DNA of 64,000 bases, from positions 1 through 64,000 of the forward strand of contig PHAT01000006.1 of NCBI GenBank assembly GCA_002840435.1, given 5' to 3'. The notes beneath the pieces were generated by a model, which was given only the letters and a program-made list of their open reading frames with translations, was not told where the DNA came from and did no database searches. This document shows positions 17,287-27,055 of the stretch, piece by piece; within the stretch, counting starts at the first letter, position 1, and every line of letters starts with the position of its first letter. This DNA comes from Deltaproteobacteria bacterium HGW-Deltaproteobacteria-6 (lineage in GTDB: Bacteria; Desulfobacterota; Syntrophia; Syntrophales; Smithellaceae). A program made the position numbers and the translations under genes.

Positions 17287-18530
17287 TAGTGTGCATCTCC
17301 TTCAAGTTCACCTTTTTTAAGCTCAGACTTCAGGGTAAAAGCGCCTTTGACTGCGATTATTTCGCCCTCCTTGAGTCCTGTTTTTACTTCCAGACTTTTC
17401 CCCAGGGTTCTGCCTGTTTCGACATCTCTTCTTTGGAACTTGTCGGGCGCGATCTGAACAAAGACATAGCGCATGGCACCTTCAATCTGGACGGCTTCCT
17501 CCGGAACAGCGATCAGACGTTCACCGCCGCCTTGTTTTGTTTCCACAAGAACGGATGCAAACATACCCGGTTTGAGCTGTCCACTTGCGTTGTCGATGGT
17601 GACCCGCGCTTTTTCGGTGCGCGTTTTCTCATCTACAACATCGGCAATGTAGGATATTTTCCCCTTGAAGACCTTGTCGGGAAACGCTGTGACGGACAGC
17701 TTTACGGGACTTCCGACCTTGAGACGGGACATGTCTTTCTCGTAAACATCAATGACCACCCACAGCGTCGTGAGATCCGCCACTGTAAAGATGATTTTTT
17801 CCGGACTAACAACCTCACCCTGCGTCAATGTCTTTTCTATCACGATGCCACCAACCGACGATGCAACCGGAATCAGCGGGTGACTGCCGTTTCCTTTGTT
17901 TGCGGCAAACTGCGCAGCATCTACACCAACAAGCCGGAAACGTTCCACGGCCAGGTTCATATCTGCCTCCGCCTCGCCCAGTTCCTGTCTTGCCTTCAAT
18001 ACGTCTTTTTCCGGGGATATCTTTTTTTGAAACAGCGTTTCCTCCCGTTGGAGGTTTCTCCGCGCCAACTCCACCTTACCCTGCGCTTTCCGGTAGTCGG
18101 CCCAAATCTGGTCGAGTTCTACACTGTCGAGATAGGCAAGCGGCTGTCCCGCCTTCACGCGGTCACCCTGCGTGGCGATGATTTTAATCGCCTTTCCCGT
18201 AACCCGTGAACTGATCTTTGCAGCCCTGTCCATGTTCATTTCGATAACGGCTGTCGCCGCAAGCGGAACGTCCGCTTCTTCCATGGCTACCGGTTTGACT
18301 TCTATTCCTGAAGACTTCTGTATTTCCTTGGACAGCGTTACAATACCTTGCTCTTCTTTGTGATCCTTCCCTTCATGGCCTGATTCCTTTTTCTCCGACA
18401 CCCCTGCTGTGTTTCCTTCTTCATGTGCTTCCTTATTTCCGCATCCCACGGTCAGGATGGCCATTCCCAAGAGAAGAAAGATTGCAACAAGCAACCCCTG
18501 CTTCGCTCTATTTCCAGTTTGTTTTATCAT
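17286..18530 (-). CDS. cusB: CusB-family periplasmic adaptor (membrane fusion protein)
   Basis: 414 aa. N-terminal membrane/lipoprotein-like segment (LLVAIFLLLGMAILTVGC, possible lipobox Cys), then a His/Glu-rich stretch (HEEGNTAG and SGHEGKDHKEEQG) that may bind metal. The hairpin and lipoyl-type regions follow (KAGQPLAYLDSVELDQIWADY, then SVGGIVIEKTLTQGEVV), then the beta-barrel (FTVADLTTLWVVIDVYEKDMSRL). It links CusA to the outer-membrane channel. The start overlaps the cusC stop by 4 bp (ATGA). Confidence 0.92.
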   Translation of the reverse strand: MIKQTGNRAKQGLLVAIFLLLGMAILTVGCGNKEAHEEGNTAGVSEKKESGHEGKDHKEEQGIVTLSKEIQKSSGIEVKPVAMEEADVPLAATAVIEMNMDRAAKISSRVTGKAIKIIATQGDRVKAGQPLAYLDSVELDQIWADYRKAQGKVELARRNLQREETLFQKKISPEKDVLKARQELGEAEADMNLAVERFRLVGVDAAQFAANKGNGSHPLIPVASSVGGIVIEKTLTQGEVVSPEKIIFTVADLTTLWVVIDVYEKDMSRLKVGSPVKLSVTAFPDKVFKGKISYIADVVDEKTRTEKARVTIDNASGQLKPGMFASVLVETKQGGGERLIAVPEEAVQIEGAMRYVFVQIAPDKFQRRDVETGRTLGKSLEVKTGLKEGEIIAVKGAFTLKSELKKGELEGDAH

Positions 18531-19756
18531 TTTAGTGTTCCCCCTGTGATCTTTTCTATCGCATTTTGCGCAAGCTGTGTTCGAGTCTGCGCTTCAATAT
18601 AGGCAAACCGAGCCTCAATCGTATCTTTCTGAGCCAGCCGCACTTCGAAGAAGCCGACTTTTCCTTCCTTGAAAGCCAGATTCAGGAGATTCAAATTCTC
18701 CGCAGTTTTTACAATGATCTCTTTTTTGAAAAGTGTCAGCTCTTCAATGGCGGTCGCCAGATCGCTGTAAGATTGTTCGACTTCGCGTTCTATCGTTTTT
18801 TTAAGTCCCTCGGATTTTATCTTCGCCCCTTCGGCTTTGGCATAGGCTTCTTTCCTCTCAGCCTGCTTCCTGTCAAAAAGAGGAAAGGGAATGGATACGG
18901 CAAGCCCTGTAACGTTCCTCAACTCGTCGCGGTCATAAAATCCTGAAAGAGTTACATTCGGGATGACTTCTTTTCTTGCCAGTTTTAGCGCGGCCTTGGT
19001 TTTCTCCACATCAAACACGGCTGCCCTGGCATCCGGTCTCCGTAAAAAGGTAGCTTCCTTCAGGGCTTCTCTATCAGGCAACACCGGTGCTTCTGAAGGC
19101 AAGTTACCCTGGAGGGCAAAAGACCGGTCCGGTGATAAACCGAGTAATCCCTGCAATGCGACAAGCGATTCCCGGTATTCTCTCTCTGACAGGAGAAGAT
19201 CTCTTTTAGCCTTGCTCAACTCAACTTCGGCCAGGTTCACATCAAGGCCGGATATGTCACCTGCTTGAAACTTAACCTTCGTGTAACCGAGCAATTCTTC
19301 TTTCAGTTGAACAACCTCCCTGGACAGTCCGTTTTTCTTTTTTAACGCCAACACTCTGGTAAAAGAATCCTTTACTTCCCAAGTCAAAACCCTTTCCCTG
19401 TCCTTGATTCCAGACTGCACACGGGCCAACTCATTTTTTGCCACCGCGATCCTTGATCCTCGTTGACCCGCGACTTCAAATTCCTGTGAAAGTTTGATGC
19501 CATAGTTTGTAAACGCACCTCCGCCATCTTCTTCCGGCTTGTCCTTTTTTGATATATTTCCCTCGATGGTCGGATTATTGATTAAAAGTAGTTGAGCTTT
19601 TTCAAGCAGGCCTTTGGCAGTATCTTCTTCGAGCCGCAGTGCCTGGAGGTCGGGATTATGCCCAATGGCATGCTGCACCGCCTCTTCGACAGTCATCGAA
19701 TAAGCAGGGGCAACAAGAAAAAGCATTAAAAAAAGCGTAATAATAAAACGTCGCAT
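18527..19756 (-). CDS. cusC: TolC/CusC-family outer-membrane efflux channel
   Basis: 409 aa from the ATG at 19756, chosen because GAGGTGAATTA precedes it and the N terminus is a signal peptide (RRFIITLFLMLFLVAPAYS). An upstream ATG at 19843 gives a less plausible leader. Duplicated TolC-type helical repeats are visible: VEEAVQHAIGHNPDLQALRLE, LAEVELSKAKRDLLLSEREYRE and later FRQAxA-type helices ending IEAQTRTQLAQNAIEKI. It forms the exit duct for CusBA. Confidence 0.9.
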   Translation of the reverse strand: MRRFIITLFLMLFLVAPAYSMTVEEAVQHAIGHNPDLQALRLEEDTAKGLLEKAQLLLINNPTIEGNISKKDKPEEDGGGAFTNYGIKLSQEFEVAGQRGSRIAVAKNELARVQSGIKDRERVLTWEVKDSFTRVLALKKKNGLSREVVQLKEELLGYTKVKFQAGDISGLDVNLAEVELSKAKRDLLLSEREYRESLVALQGLLGLSPDRSFALQGNLPSEAPVLPDREALKEATFLRRPDARAAVFDVEKTKAALKLARKEVIPNVTLSGFYDRDELRNVTGLAVSIPFPLFDRKQAERKEAYAKAEGAKIKSEGLKKTIEREVEQSYSDLATAIEELTLFKKEIIVKTAENLNLLNLAFKEGKVGFFEVRLAQKDTIEARFAYIEAQTRTQLAQNAIEKITGGTLK

Positions 19757-19852
19757 TAATTCACCTCGTATAAAATAGTTTGATATTGGATGCAGATACT
19801 TCAGCGGGATTTTGATAGAAATCCGGCTGATATTACTCTGCAAAGATAAAGT

Positions 19853-20230
19853 TCATACGAGGGAATTCGGAGGTGGCTTATGAATGGAATAGTGCAATTC
19901 TGAAAATGGAGACGCTATATATGTGCCAACGCTTTGAACTACCAGAATAGGCATCTGCGAAGAATAAACTTCAAAGCCCAAAATGGAATTAGCACAGATC
20001 GAGCAGAAAAATTTATGCCCCTGCTCATTGTTAGTGCTTGATCGCGTCTGCCCTTTCTTTGAATAGCTCACATCAATATGTGAGGTCTTCATGTGGCTGA
20101 TGGTTAAGCCACCCCCCAAAGGAGCATTACCTACACAATCTGCACATACCATGCCGTCAAGCATCGGCGTGCAAATGTAGAAAATGATAATAGCATAGGT
20201 GATAAAATTTTTAAGTATTTGTAAACGCAT
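19853..20230 (-). CDS. Small exported Cys-rich protein, paralog B, first gene of the Cus operon
   Basis: 125 aa. It shares its layout with the protein at 12738-13103: hydrophobic N terminus, TPMLDGMVCADCVGNAP, NEQGHKFFCSICAN and C terminus HYSIHKPPPNSLV. Two Cys pairs (CADC, CSIC) and several His could bind a metal such as copper. It lies 96 bp upstream of cusC behind a clear sigma-70 promoter, so it is probably expressed with the pump. A periplasmic metal-binding or sensing role is inferred from context. Confidence 0.65.
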   Translation of the reverse strand: MRLQILKNFITYAIIIFYICTPMLDGMVCADCVGNAPLGGGLTISHMKTSHIDVSYSKKGQTRSSTNNEQGHKFFCSICANSILGFEVYSSQMPILVVQSVGTYIASPFSELHYSIHKPPPNSLV

Positions 20231-20246
20231 TTTTTTCTATCGCTTC

Positions 20247-20287
20247 TTAACTTTCAAAGTCAATTTCCTAAAGCAGGAAAACATTTC
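20247..20287 (-). repeat. Conserved upstream element of paralog B
   Basis: TTAACTTTCAAAGTC at 20247-20261 plus downstream GAAAACATTTC. It is the counterpart of 13122-13164. Confidence 0.6.
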
Positions 20288-20336
20288 ATTTTACTACAAA
20301 AAATAAACGCTCCTAAGTCTAAATACTATTTTTTCG

Positions 20337-20365
20337 ATAGTAATTCCTAGGTCAGGTTTTGTCAA
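20337..20365 (-). promoter_or_regulatory. Sigma-70-type promoter of the Cus operon
   Basis: Minus-strand TTGACA (20360-20365), 17 bp, TACTAT (20337-20342), about 107 bp upstream of paralog B. The rest of the 20231-20533 gap shows no other feature besides the repeat at 20247. Confidence 0.6.
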
Positions 20366-20533
20366 GAACTAACAGAACTAACAGAAAAAACCATTTTCAG
20401 CCCTTCCTTATGATTATCTATTGCTTGAGATGCGGTGATCGTCAGGAAAAATAATCATGGGACATCACATCTACAGAAAAAGTGACCAGCCCCCTGGTTC
20501 TTTCTCTTCTTTTTCTGTCGGCTATTTTGCTCT

Positions 20534-21889
20534 TTATTTCGAAGGGGTCTCAATGCCGTATTTTTCCAGCCGGTAAAGAAGAACGTGACGCGGCACTTTC
20601 AGAAAAGCCGCTGCTGCGGATTTGTTCCAATTATTGCGTTCCAAGGCTTCAATGACCACTTCCCGCTCCAGTTGCTCAAGGGGATAGCCTTCCGGCGGCA
20701 GATTCACAACGCCTGTTTGTCCTTCATGCTGTTGCGGTGTCAGGATCTTTTTCGGCAGATCTTCCATCCGGATGATATCGGCTTCGCGCAGGATCATCAG
20801 GCGTGTGACCATGTTTTCCAGTTCACGCACATTTCCCGGCCAAGGATAGGCTCTCAGTGGTTGCAACGCATCCTTTGAGAAAACGACCTGGGGCGATCCC
20901 ACCTTGGCGGCAAAGTGCCGCAAAAGAAGGGGGATGTCTTCCATACGCTGCCTGAGCGGCGGCAGATGAATCGGGATAACGGAAAGCCGGTAGTAAAGAT
21001 CCTCACGAAAACGGCCGGCGGCGACCATTTCTTCGATATCCAGATTTGTGGCCGCCACGACACGAACGTCGATCTTTTGAGTTTTTCCGGAACCTACCGG
21101 AAGAACTTCTTTCTCCTGTAAAACACGTAGTAATTTCGGCTGCATCACAAGCGGCAAATCGCATACTTCGTCGAGAAAGATCGTCCCGCCGTCAGCCTGC
21201 TGAAATTTGCCCTGTTGATCCTTGATCGCACCGGTAAATGAACCCTTTACATGACCAAATAATTCACTCTCCAAAAGTTCGCCTGGAATGGCCGCACAGT
21301 TGATTGCGACAAACGGTGAATTCCTGCGGGAGCTCTGCTCGTGAATAGCCCGCGCCACCAACTCCTTGCCTGTTCCTGATTCGCCGGTAATGAGGATCGC
21401 CGCTTCTGTATCAGCCACCTTACTGACCAGTGAGAAAACCTCGGCCATGGCATCCGAAGTTCCAACCATGTGCTTAAATTCTTCCCGGTTTTCTATCCGC
21501 TTTTTTAGATCTTTATTTTCCTGGGACAGGCTGGTCAGATCAAGCGCCTTACGCACCATGAGCTTCAGCTCATCGCGGTTAACAGGTTTTGTAATATAAT
21601 CGTAGGCGCCCAGCTTCATGGCTTCTACGGCTTTGTCCACAGCGCCGAAAGCAGTGATAATAATAACCAGTGTATCCGGTGATTGTTTTTTGATGGCGCT
21701 CAGGACATCGATGCCGCTGATGCCGTTCATCTTCATATCCGTGATGACCAGATGCGGGGACTGCTTATCAAAAATGACCAGGCCTTCTTCACCTGATGAC
21801 GCAATCAGAACCTCATAGCCTTCTTCCTGGAGGTTATATTCCAAGATTCGCCGAAAAGATGCGTCGTCATCAATAACCAAAATTTTCAT
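20534..21889 (-). CDS. Sigma-54-dependent response regulator (NtrC/ZraR type)
   Basis: 451 aa with three domains. The receiver (residues 1-120) has phospho-acceptor Asp in LVITDMKM. The AAA+ domain has Walker A GESGTGKE, GSFTGA in place of the usual GAFTGA sigma-54 contact loop, and GGTIFLDEV. The C-terminal Fis-type helix-turn-helix is NWNKSAAAAFLKVPRHVLLYRL. It is co-transcribed with the kinase gene upstream (27-bp gap). The position next to the Cus cluster suggests a ZraSR-like metal or envelope response, but no target is shown. Confidence 0.92.
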   Translation of the reverse strand: MKILVIDDDASFRRILEYNLQEEGYEVLIASSGEEGLVIFDKQSPHLVITDMKMNGISGIDVLSAIKKQSPDTLVIIITAFGAVDKAVEAMKLGAYDYITKPVNRDELKLMVRKALDLTSLSQENKDLKKRIENREEFKHMVGTSDAMAEVFSLVSKVADTEAAILITGESGTGKELVARAIHEQSSRRNSPFVAINCAAIPGELLESELFGHVKGSFTGAIKDQQGKFQQADGGTIFLDEVCDLPLVMQPKLLRVLQEKEVLPVGSGKTQKIDVRVVAATNLDIEEMVAAGRFREDLYYRLSVIPIHLPPLRQRMEDIPLLLRHFAAKVGSPQVVFSKDALQPLRAYPWPGNVRELENMVTRLMILREADIIRMEDLPKKILTPQQHEGQTGVVNLPPEGYPLEQLEREVVIEALERNNWNKSAAAAFLKVPRHVLLYRLEKYGIETPSK

Positions 21890-21916
21890 TACCGTTGCCT
21901 GCCTTCTCCTGTCGGA

Positions 21917-23053
21917 TTATTCTTTTTTTATCTGTGAGGGGGGAACTTCCGCGGGAAGAAAAACAGTGAAGATTGCCCCTTTCGGTGAATTTGCATCCAC
22001 CTCTATCCTGCCCTTGTGGGCTTCGATGATCTTCTTCGTAATGGCCAGCCCCAATCCTGTTCCATCTTTCTTTAAGGTAAAAAAAGGGTCGAATATTTTG
22101 GGTCCGAGATTTTCAGGCGTGCCGGCACCCGTGTCGCGAAAAACAATCCGTATCTCGGAATATTCCTGTCTGGGATGTCTCACGCATTGTGCCTCTATTG
22201 TCAGCGTATCGCCACCGGCCATAGACTGAATCCCGTTAAGAATGATATTAAGAAAAGCCTGATGGAGCTTATCTCTGTCTCCCGATATTTCCAGCGGCTC
22301 TTCGGTTTTCAACTCCATGTGGAGGCCCTTATCTCGCGCTTCCGCCTGGACGAGCAAAACGACGCTACGCAATTCTTCACTGATATTGCAGAGCTTCATT
22401 GACAGGGGTTGCGGACGGCTCAACCGGAGAAAATCTTCAACCACACGGTTAAGACGATCCGATTCCTTCAAGAGGATCTCCAGAAACTCAAACTTTTTAT
22501 CCCCAGGTTGATAATCGTCTTTGAGGATCTCTGCCGTGCCGCGAATTGACCCCAGTGGATTACGAATTTCGTGCGCCAGCACCGCCGCCAACTCACCAAG
22601 AACAGACAGCCGCTCAGCGCTCCGCAATTGCTCTTCCATTCGGATGATCAGATCAGACTGCTGTTGCAGCGTGCGGTAAGATTCCTCAAGCCCTGCGGCA
22701 GTCTTTTCCAATTGTTGCCGGCGATGTTTTTCCTGATCCGAGAGAAAGCCGGTCACGCCGCCGACCAGATTGTAAAGCAATATCTCCAGATATTTTTCTG
22801 TCTCCAGCGTCGGTCTATCGCCCCATTGCAGGATAATATGGGGGGCATACAAAATGCTTACAATCAGCGCGGTTCCAATACCCCCTTTAAGACCGAACCA
22901 GAAGGCAGCAAGGATAATGGGTATATAGTAGAGGCGTTGAAAAATATCATGAAGAACGGATTCCTTCAGCGGCGTGATGTAATGCAGCAGGCTTATCCCG
23001 AGAATTGCCGCTAAAATCACCAAGAGACGGATGGGTGTCTCGTATTTTTTCAT
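21917..23053 (-). CDS. Membrane sensor histidine kinase
   Basis: 378 aa. The N-terminal membrane region (residues about 8-115, four or five helices with little periplasmic loop) leads to a coiled coil around 115-150, then the H-box LAHEIRNPLGSIRGTAEIL (phospho-His). The ATP-binding domain follows with N-box NIILNGIQSMAGG, G1 RDTGAGTPE and G2 GTGLGLAITKKI. It is the probable partner of the sigma-54 regulator. The small loops suggest sensing within or at the membrane. Confidence 0.9.
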   Translation of the reverse strand: MKKYETPIRLLVILAAILGISLLHYITPLKESVLHDIFQRLYYIPIILAAFWFGLKGGIGTALIVSILYAPHIILQWGDRPTLETEKYLEILLYNLVGGVTGFLSDQEKHRRQQLEKTAAGLEESYRTLQQQSDLIIRMEEQLRSAERLSVLGELAAVLAHEIRNPLGSIRGTAEILKDDYQPGDKKFEFLEILLKESDRLNRVVEDFLRLSRPQPLSMKLCNISEELRSVVLLVQAEARDKGLHMELKTEEPLEISGDRDKLHQAFLNIILNGIQSMAGGDTLTIEAQCVRHPRQEYSEIRIVFRDTGAGTPENLGPKIFDPFFTLKKDGTGLGLAITKKIIEAHKGRIEVDANSPKGAIFTVFLPAEVPPSQIKKE

Positions 23054-23170
23054 GGCTGCATGCTCTCAGAAGACATGTTAAGTTTAAATCGCCGGATACC
23101 TGATTGCCCCTTAAGTTTTATTATATCACGCATTGTTTTTAATGACATGCATCATCACCGTTAGCGGATA

Positions 23171-24181
23171 TTATAATTCCTTAAAGATGATGGTATAACC
23201 CAAGTCGAATCCGAACAAATCGTCAATGGCCTTGCCGTCCACTTCGGCGTATGGATACATGAAATAATTAAGTGGTTCGTCTTTCTGCCGGGGCTCAAGA
23301 ATCAAATCCCTTCCGGTCCCATAAGCAATTCGCTGTTTATCTACTGCACCGAAATAATATTCCCGGATTTCCTTCTCCTGCCCCAATTGCAGTTTCTTTT
23401 CCAACATGGCTTTTCTCACATCGGCCGGATCAACAGGAACCCAACCATACCCCGGCAGATAGAATTCCGCCCAGCAATGCTGAGACTTCGTCATCTCGCC
23501 CTTTTGGCCCTTGGGAATGCGAATGCCAAAAATCTCTCTGGACGGAATACCGGCGCTCCGCGCCAAAGCTACATATACCGACGAAATGTCCCCACACTTG
23601 CCTCCCATGCTTATCAATAGCTGCTCTACCCGTCCAAATCCGCAGCCTTTGACATTCGGGTCCCGATACATATTGTCCACGATCCAGTCATAGATTGCCC
23701 TGGATTTGCCCAAAATTGTTGTTTCCTTTTCCGTAATCGTTTCCGCAAGCCTTTTCACTTTACCGCCCGTCGGTCCAAGACTGGTTGAAGCGAGATAGGG
23801 TTCAAACAGTTTCCGGTTCAGTTCAGCTTCCCGTTGGGGGAAGTTTTTTTTGACAACTTCTTTTCGCTCGACGGTAAAGGTATACGTCAATATCCTTTCC
23901 CTTGCTGGATTCTTCCATTCCGCATAAAGGATCGAATTCCCGAAAGCCTTCTCTTTTTGAACACCGGAGGATGTGTAATTCCCATCAATCTTTATATGGC
24001 TGACATTCTGATTTTCATCTGTGACCGGATACGGGATCCAGATGCGAACATCCTTGCTATTTTCAGGAGCCTTAAGATTTAGTTTGAAGATTACTTCGAC
24101 TGGTCCGGCCACAACTTCGAGAGGGAGAATAAGTAAAAGAGCCAGTACGAAAATAAAATGCGTTATTCTTTTTAAAAACAT
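23171..24181 (-). CDS. Exported transglutaminase-like protein
   Basis: 336 aa with a signal peptide (FIFVLALLLILPLEVVAG). The N-terminal half is beta-rich. The papain-like core has the triad Cys in GGKCGDISSVYVALARSAGIP, His in KSQHCWAEFYLPGYGWVPV and Asp in PVDPADVRKAML. Such proteins act as proteases or transferases on the envelope. It sits alone behind a promoter with a large palindrome (24195-24240), so it is probably tightly regulated. Confidence 0.82.
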   Translation of the reverse strand: MFLKRITHFIFVLALLLILPLEVVAGPVEVIFKLNLKAPENSKDVRIWIPYPVTDENQNVSHIKIDGNYTSSGVQKEKAFGNSILYAEWKNPARERILTYTFTVERKEVVKKNFPQREAELNRKLFEPYLASTSLGPTGGKVKRLAETITEKETTILGKSRAIYDWIVDNMYRDPNVKGCGFGRVEQLLISMGGKCGDISSVYVALARSAGIPSREIFGIRIPKGQKGEMTKSQHCWAEFYLPGYGWVPVDPADVRKAMLEKKLQLGQEKEIREYYFGAVDKQRIAYGTGRDLILEPRQKDEPLNYFMYPYAEVDGKAIDDLFGFDLGYTIIFKEL

Positions 24182-24194
24182 GAGTCACCTCTTT

Positions 24195-24249
24195 AATTTT
24201 AATTACTACAATTACTATTATTATAGTAGTAATTAAAATTATCTGTCAA
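24195..24249 (-). promoter_or_regulatory. Promoter with a large operator palindrome for the transglutaminase-like gene
   Basis: TTGACA (24244-24249), 18 bp, TATAAT (24220-24225) on the minus strand. Perfect 15-bp inverted arms (24195-24209 and 24226-24240, core TTTTAATTACTAC) cover the spacer and the start region. A related half-site, TTTAATTACTA, occurs upstream of bioB. Confidence 0.7.
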
Positions 24250-24283
24250 GAATAATATTTACGAAAAGATTTCTGAAGTGTTT

Positions 24284-24334
24284 GTTAAAAAAGAGCGAGC
24301 TACCGCCATGATAGTCTGGGGTAGTTCGCTCTTT
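24284..24334 (-). terminator. Rho-independent terminator of the small lipoprotein gene
   Basis: Stem AAAGAGCGAACTACC/GGTAGCTCGCTCTTT (one G-T pair), then a run of T on the minus strand, 22 bp after the stop codon at 24356. Confidence 0.85.
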
Positions 24335-24355
24335 GGCCGATAGTCTCAAATCCTT

Positions 24356-24730
24356 TCAGTTTGTCAATTCGACAATATCGTTCTTCTCTGCTTTACCTGA
24401 AATTACCGCGGCCGTTGCAAAATGTTCATCGACGATCTGCGTAATCTTTACCTTCCCGATCTTCTCTCTCTTAAAAGTGGGTGCCTTCGGCTGACCGGTG
24501 AAAGTTATTTTATAGACGTCCAATTCCTGACCGACTGCGGCGCCATCTTTAGTGCCGATGCACAAATAAACGCCATCATCGGCTGTGTGGATGATACTGC
24601 CTTTCATGTAAACACCATGATAGACCTTTTGCTGCTGACTTGCCGTACAGGAGGCCAGCATAAAAAGTCCAACCATCATCAGGGTCACTAATAGTAACCT
24701 CTTTCCTTTACCACTTTTTAGTTGATGCAT
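24356..24730 (-). CDS. Small lipoprotein, unrecognised
   Basis: 124 aa. Signal peptide with lipobox LASC (Cys about residue 28), then a beta-rich domain of about 95 residues containing GVYLCIGTKDGAAVGQELDVYK and GKVKITQIVDEHFATAAVISG. This resembles FlgT/SH3-like envelope domains, where a GxxxVxxG-D pattern is common. A terminator follows it. No function is assigned. Confidence 0.65.
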   Translation of the reverse strand: MHQLKSGKGKRLLLVTLMMVGLFMLASCTASQQQKVYHGVYMKGSIIHTADDGVYLCIGTKDGAAVGQELDVYKITFTGQPKAPTFKREKIGKVKITQIVDEHFATAAVISGKAEKNDIVELTN

Positions 24731-25008
24731 AATACTCTCCTTTCTTGACGTTTGACTAAATTGATTGCAATGTTTTCCACTTTTATATTTTTATCATCAA
24801 AATATATGCCATAAATGTAATCCATTGAAATTATGATTAATTGCATACTATGCCTTCAATATTAATCAAATAATTGTAACAAATATGTGCAATTCTCTAT
24901 ATTAGTATCGCATTTGTCTTTTAATTTAAGCCATCTTGCCAATCTTCGACAGCCCTTTTGTGCCGCAAACCGTACCGCTTGCCCTTCTTTTTTCTCACTA
25001 CTTGTAAA

Positions 25009-26283
25009 TCACGACGTCCTAAAATATCGATCAACTATTTCGTCCAGGGCTGTCTCTAGTGTCGCCCCTTTGGAGCGGCTCACCTCTGCGTGAAGCTGTC
25101 CGGCAATAGTATCGAAAGTGGCAAGAAGTTCAGGATCAAAATGACTGCCATTACCGGCATGCATGATATCCATAGCTGCGGCCAAAGAGAATGCTTTCTT
25201 ATAAGGTCGTTCGGAGGTAAGGGCGTCAAAGACATCGGCAATGGCGAATATTCTGGCGTTCAAAGGTATGCTGGTATTTTTGAGTCCATCACCGTAACCG
25301 GTGCCATCAAATTTTTCATGGTGATGAAGGACAACATCGGCCGCGTCTCTTAGCCATGCATAATGGCCGATGATATCGATGCCATGGCGCACATGGGTCT
25401 TCATGCCGGCAAATTCTTCATTCGTCAATTTTCCCGGCTTGAGCAGGATGTTGTCGCTAATGGCGATTTTGCCGACATCATGGAGAAATGATCCCTTGAT
25501 CAGGGCCTGCATATTGCTCGATTTTAGCCCAATCGCTTCGGCAAGACGGACAGCGTAGATAGTCACCCTGTAATTGTGAAGGTTAGTATCGCTATCTCTT
25601 TTGGCGACAGCGCTACCCAGTACCTTAAGCATCCCAATGTTGGCATGGGACAGGTCAGTCGTTAATCGAATCAGCCCCCTGTTCAACATCAGCACAATCG
25701 GATAGATCACCGCTGTTGTCAGGAAGATGATGAAAACGACCTGTAACAAAGAAAAAGCAATGCGGCGTCTGATCTCACTCATGGTATCGGCAGTCACTTT
25801 GTAAACGCCGTTTAAGTAGCCGATAATCTCATTTGTCTCTGTTTTCAAGGGTGTCAGGATCAAGACGTAAATCTGTCCGGCTTGACCGTAGAATTTTTCA
25901 AAATGAACCTCTTTGCCCATGAAAGGAGTAAGACTGTGCATCTGGATTTTACCCTCAATGGCCTCCTCTTTGGGCAGGCGCTTCTCGATGATCTTTTGCT
26001 TGTTCCCGTCATAAAGTTCCACCGAGATGAAGTGCCCTTTTTGAATATGCCGCTGGCTTTCTTGAATCATCTGTTCGCGCTGATCAGCCTCCGGGGCTGT
26101 GTGATAATCCTGCATGATCTTAACAAAACTACGGGATTCCTCTGCCGCCATTCTGCCGACATACTGGTCAATTTTACTAATTTCGATAAAGTAAACGGCC
26201 GCCCCTATCACAAGGGAAAGTACCGCCCAGACCAGTATCAGTCGAGTAATCAATTTTTTATGAATTCGTGAATCAGGCGCCAT
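25009..26283 (-). CDS. Membrane HD-GYP-domain cyclic-di-GMP phosphodiesterase candidate
   Basis: 424 aa from the ATG at 26283 (AGGAG 8 nt upstream; a longer start at 26337 is less likely). Two membrane helices (about 13-35 and 170-195) flank a periplasmic sensor region. The cytoplasmic HD-GYP domain has FLHDVGKIAI (HD), HVRHGIDII, VVLHHHEKFDGTGYGDGL (HHExxDGxGY, with G for the usual P of GYP) and ARIFAIADVFDALTSERPYKKA. These are the metal-binding and substrate residues of the family. It would lower cyclic di-GMP in response to a periplasmic signal. Confidence 0.88.
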   Translation of the reverse strand: MAPDSRIHKKLITRLILVWAVLSLVIGAAVYFIEISKIDQYVGRMAAEESRSFVKIMQDYHTAPEADQREQMIQESQRHIQKGHFISVELYDGNKQKIIEKRLPKEEAIEGKIQMHSLTPFMGKEVHFEKFYGQAGQIYVLILTPLKTETNEIIGYLNGVYKVTADTMSEIRRRIAFSLLQVVFIIFLTTAVIYPIVLMLNRGLIRLTTDLSHANIGMLKVLGSAVAKRDSDTNLHNYRVTIYAVRLAEAIGLKSSNMQALIKGSFLHDVGKIAISDNILLKPGKLTNEEFAGMKTHVRHGIDIIGHYAWLRDAADVVLHHHEKFDGTGYGDGLKNTSIPLNARIFAIADVFDALTSERPYKKAFSLAAAMDIMHAGNGSHFDPELLATFDTIAGQLHAEVSRSKGATLETALDEIVDRYFRTS

Positions 26284-26517
26284 CGGACAAATCTCCTGCC
26301 ATCGGCAATGGACAAATCCTGCAACATCCATCCTCACAGGGCATATATATCATTCATCCCGACGAACGGAAGACGAAATGAGCCCGGTCGCCAATGTTGA
26401 AGGTTAAACAACGGCAGACAGGGTTCATTTCGTTTCGGGGGCTCGTTTTCAGTTGCCATGCAATATATCATAATTACGTGGCAACAAGATATCATAAATA
26501 ATGGTCACCCCTGTGAT

Positions 26518-26793
26518 CTAATACGTCTCAGCCTTAAAAATGACTTTCTTAAAGATGACTGCGCCATCCTTTTGAACTTCAACAACCCGGTACGTTTCAA
26601 CGCTCTCTACCTTGTCTTTGTAGTACCTGAGTTCGCTGCCATTTGCCAATTTTTCGACTTTCTCGGCCGCCCCCCAGAGACGATCCTGGACGTCAGCGTC
26701 CTTTGCCTGACTCGGCTGCGGCAATAAGAACGCAACCCCCAGCGCTACCGCAAAAGTTCCAATTGCCAGTTTTGTTTTCATTGTCTTTTTCAT
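26518..26793 (-). CDS. Small exported protein, unrecognised
   Basis: 91 aa from the ATG at 26793, chosen for the strong upstream AGGAGG. Signal peptide (TKLAIGTFAVALGVAFLLPQPSQA), then a short charged mature region of about 60 residues (DRLWGAAEKVEKLANGSELRYYKDKVE). No cysteines remain after export. Function unknown. Confidence 0.6.
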   Translation of the reverse strand: MKKTMKTKLAIGTFAVALGVAFLLPQPSQAKDADVQDRLWGAAEKVEKLANGSELRYYKDKVESVETYRVVEVQKDGAVIFKKVIFKAETY

Positions 26794-27055
26794 TTTGAAC
26801 CTCCTGAAATATTTTTTTAATTTCACTCACATATTTGTTTCACTATCCTGATGCCCATGGACAACTTCATCAGTGGAACGATACCAACAAGATCAGCATA
26901 TAGCATGCCAAAACGTAACATACTGTAATTATTGAGTATCAGCAAATAGTACAATTAAGAATGGCGAATATCCTACAGAGCAAATAGAATAGTCTGCATT
27001 GAAAAGCGGTTTAACACAAATTTGAAGAAACTTTGGAATGGATGGAGGAAAATCT

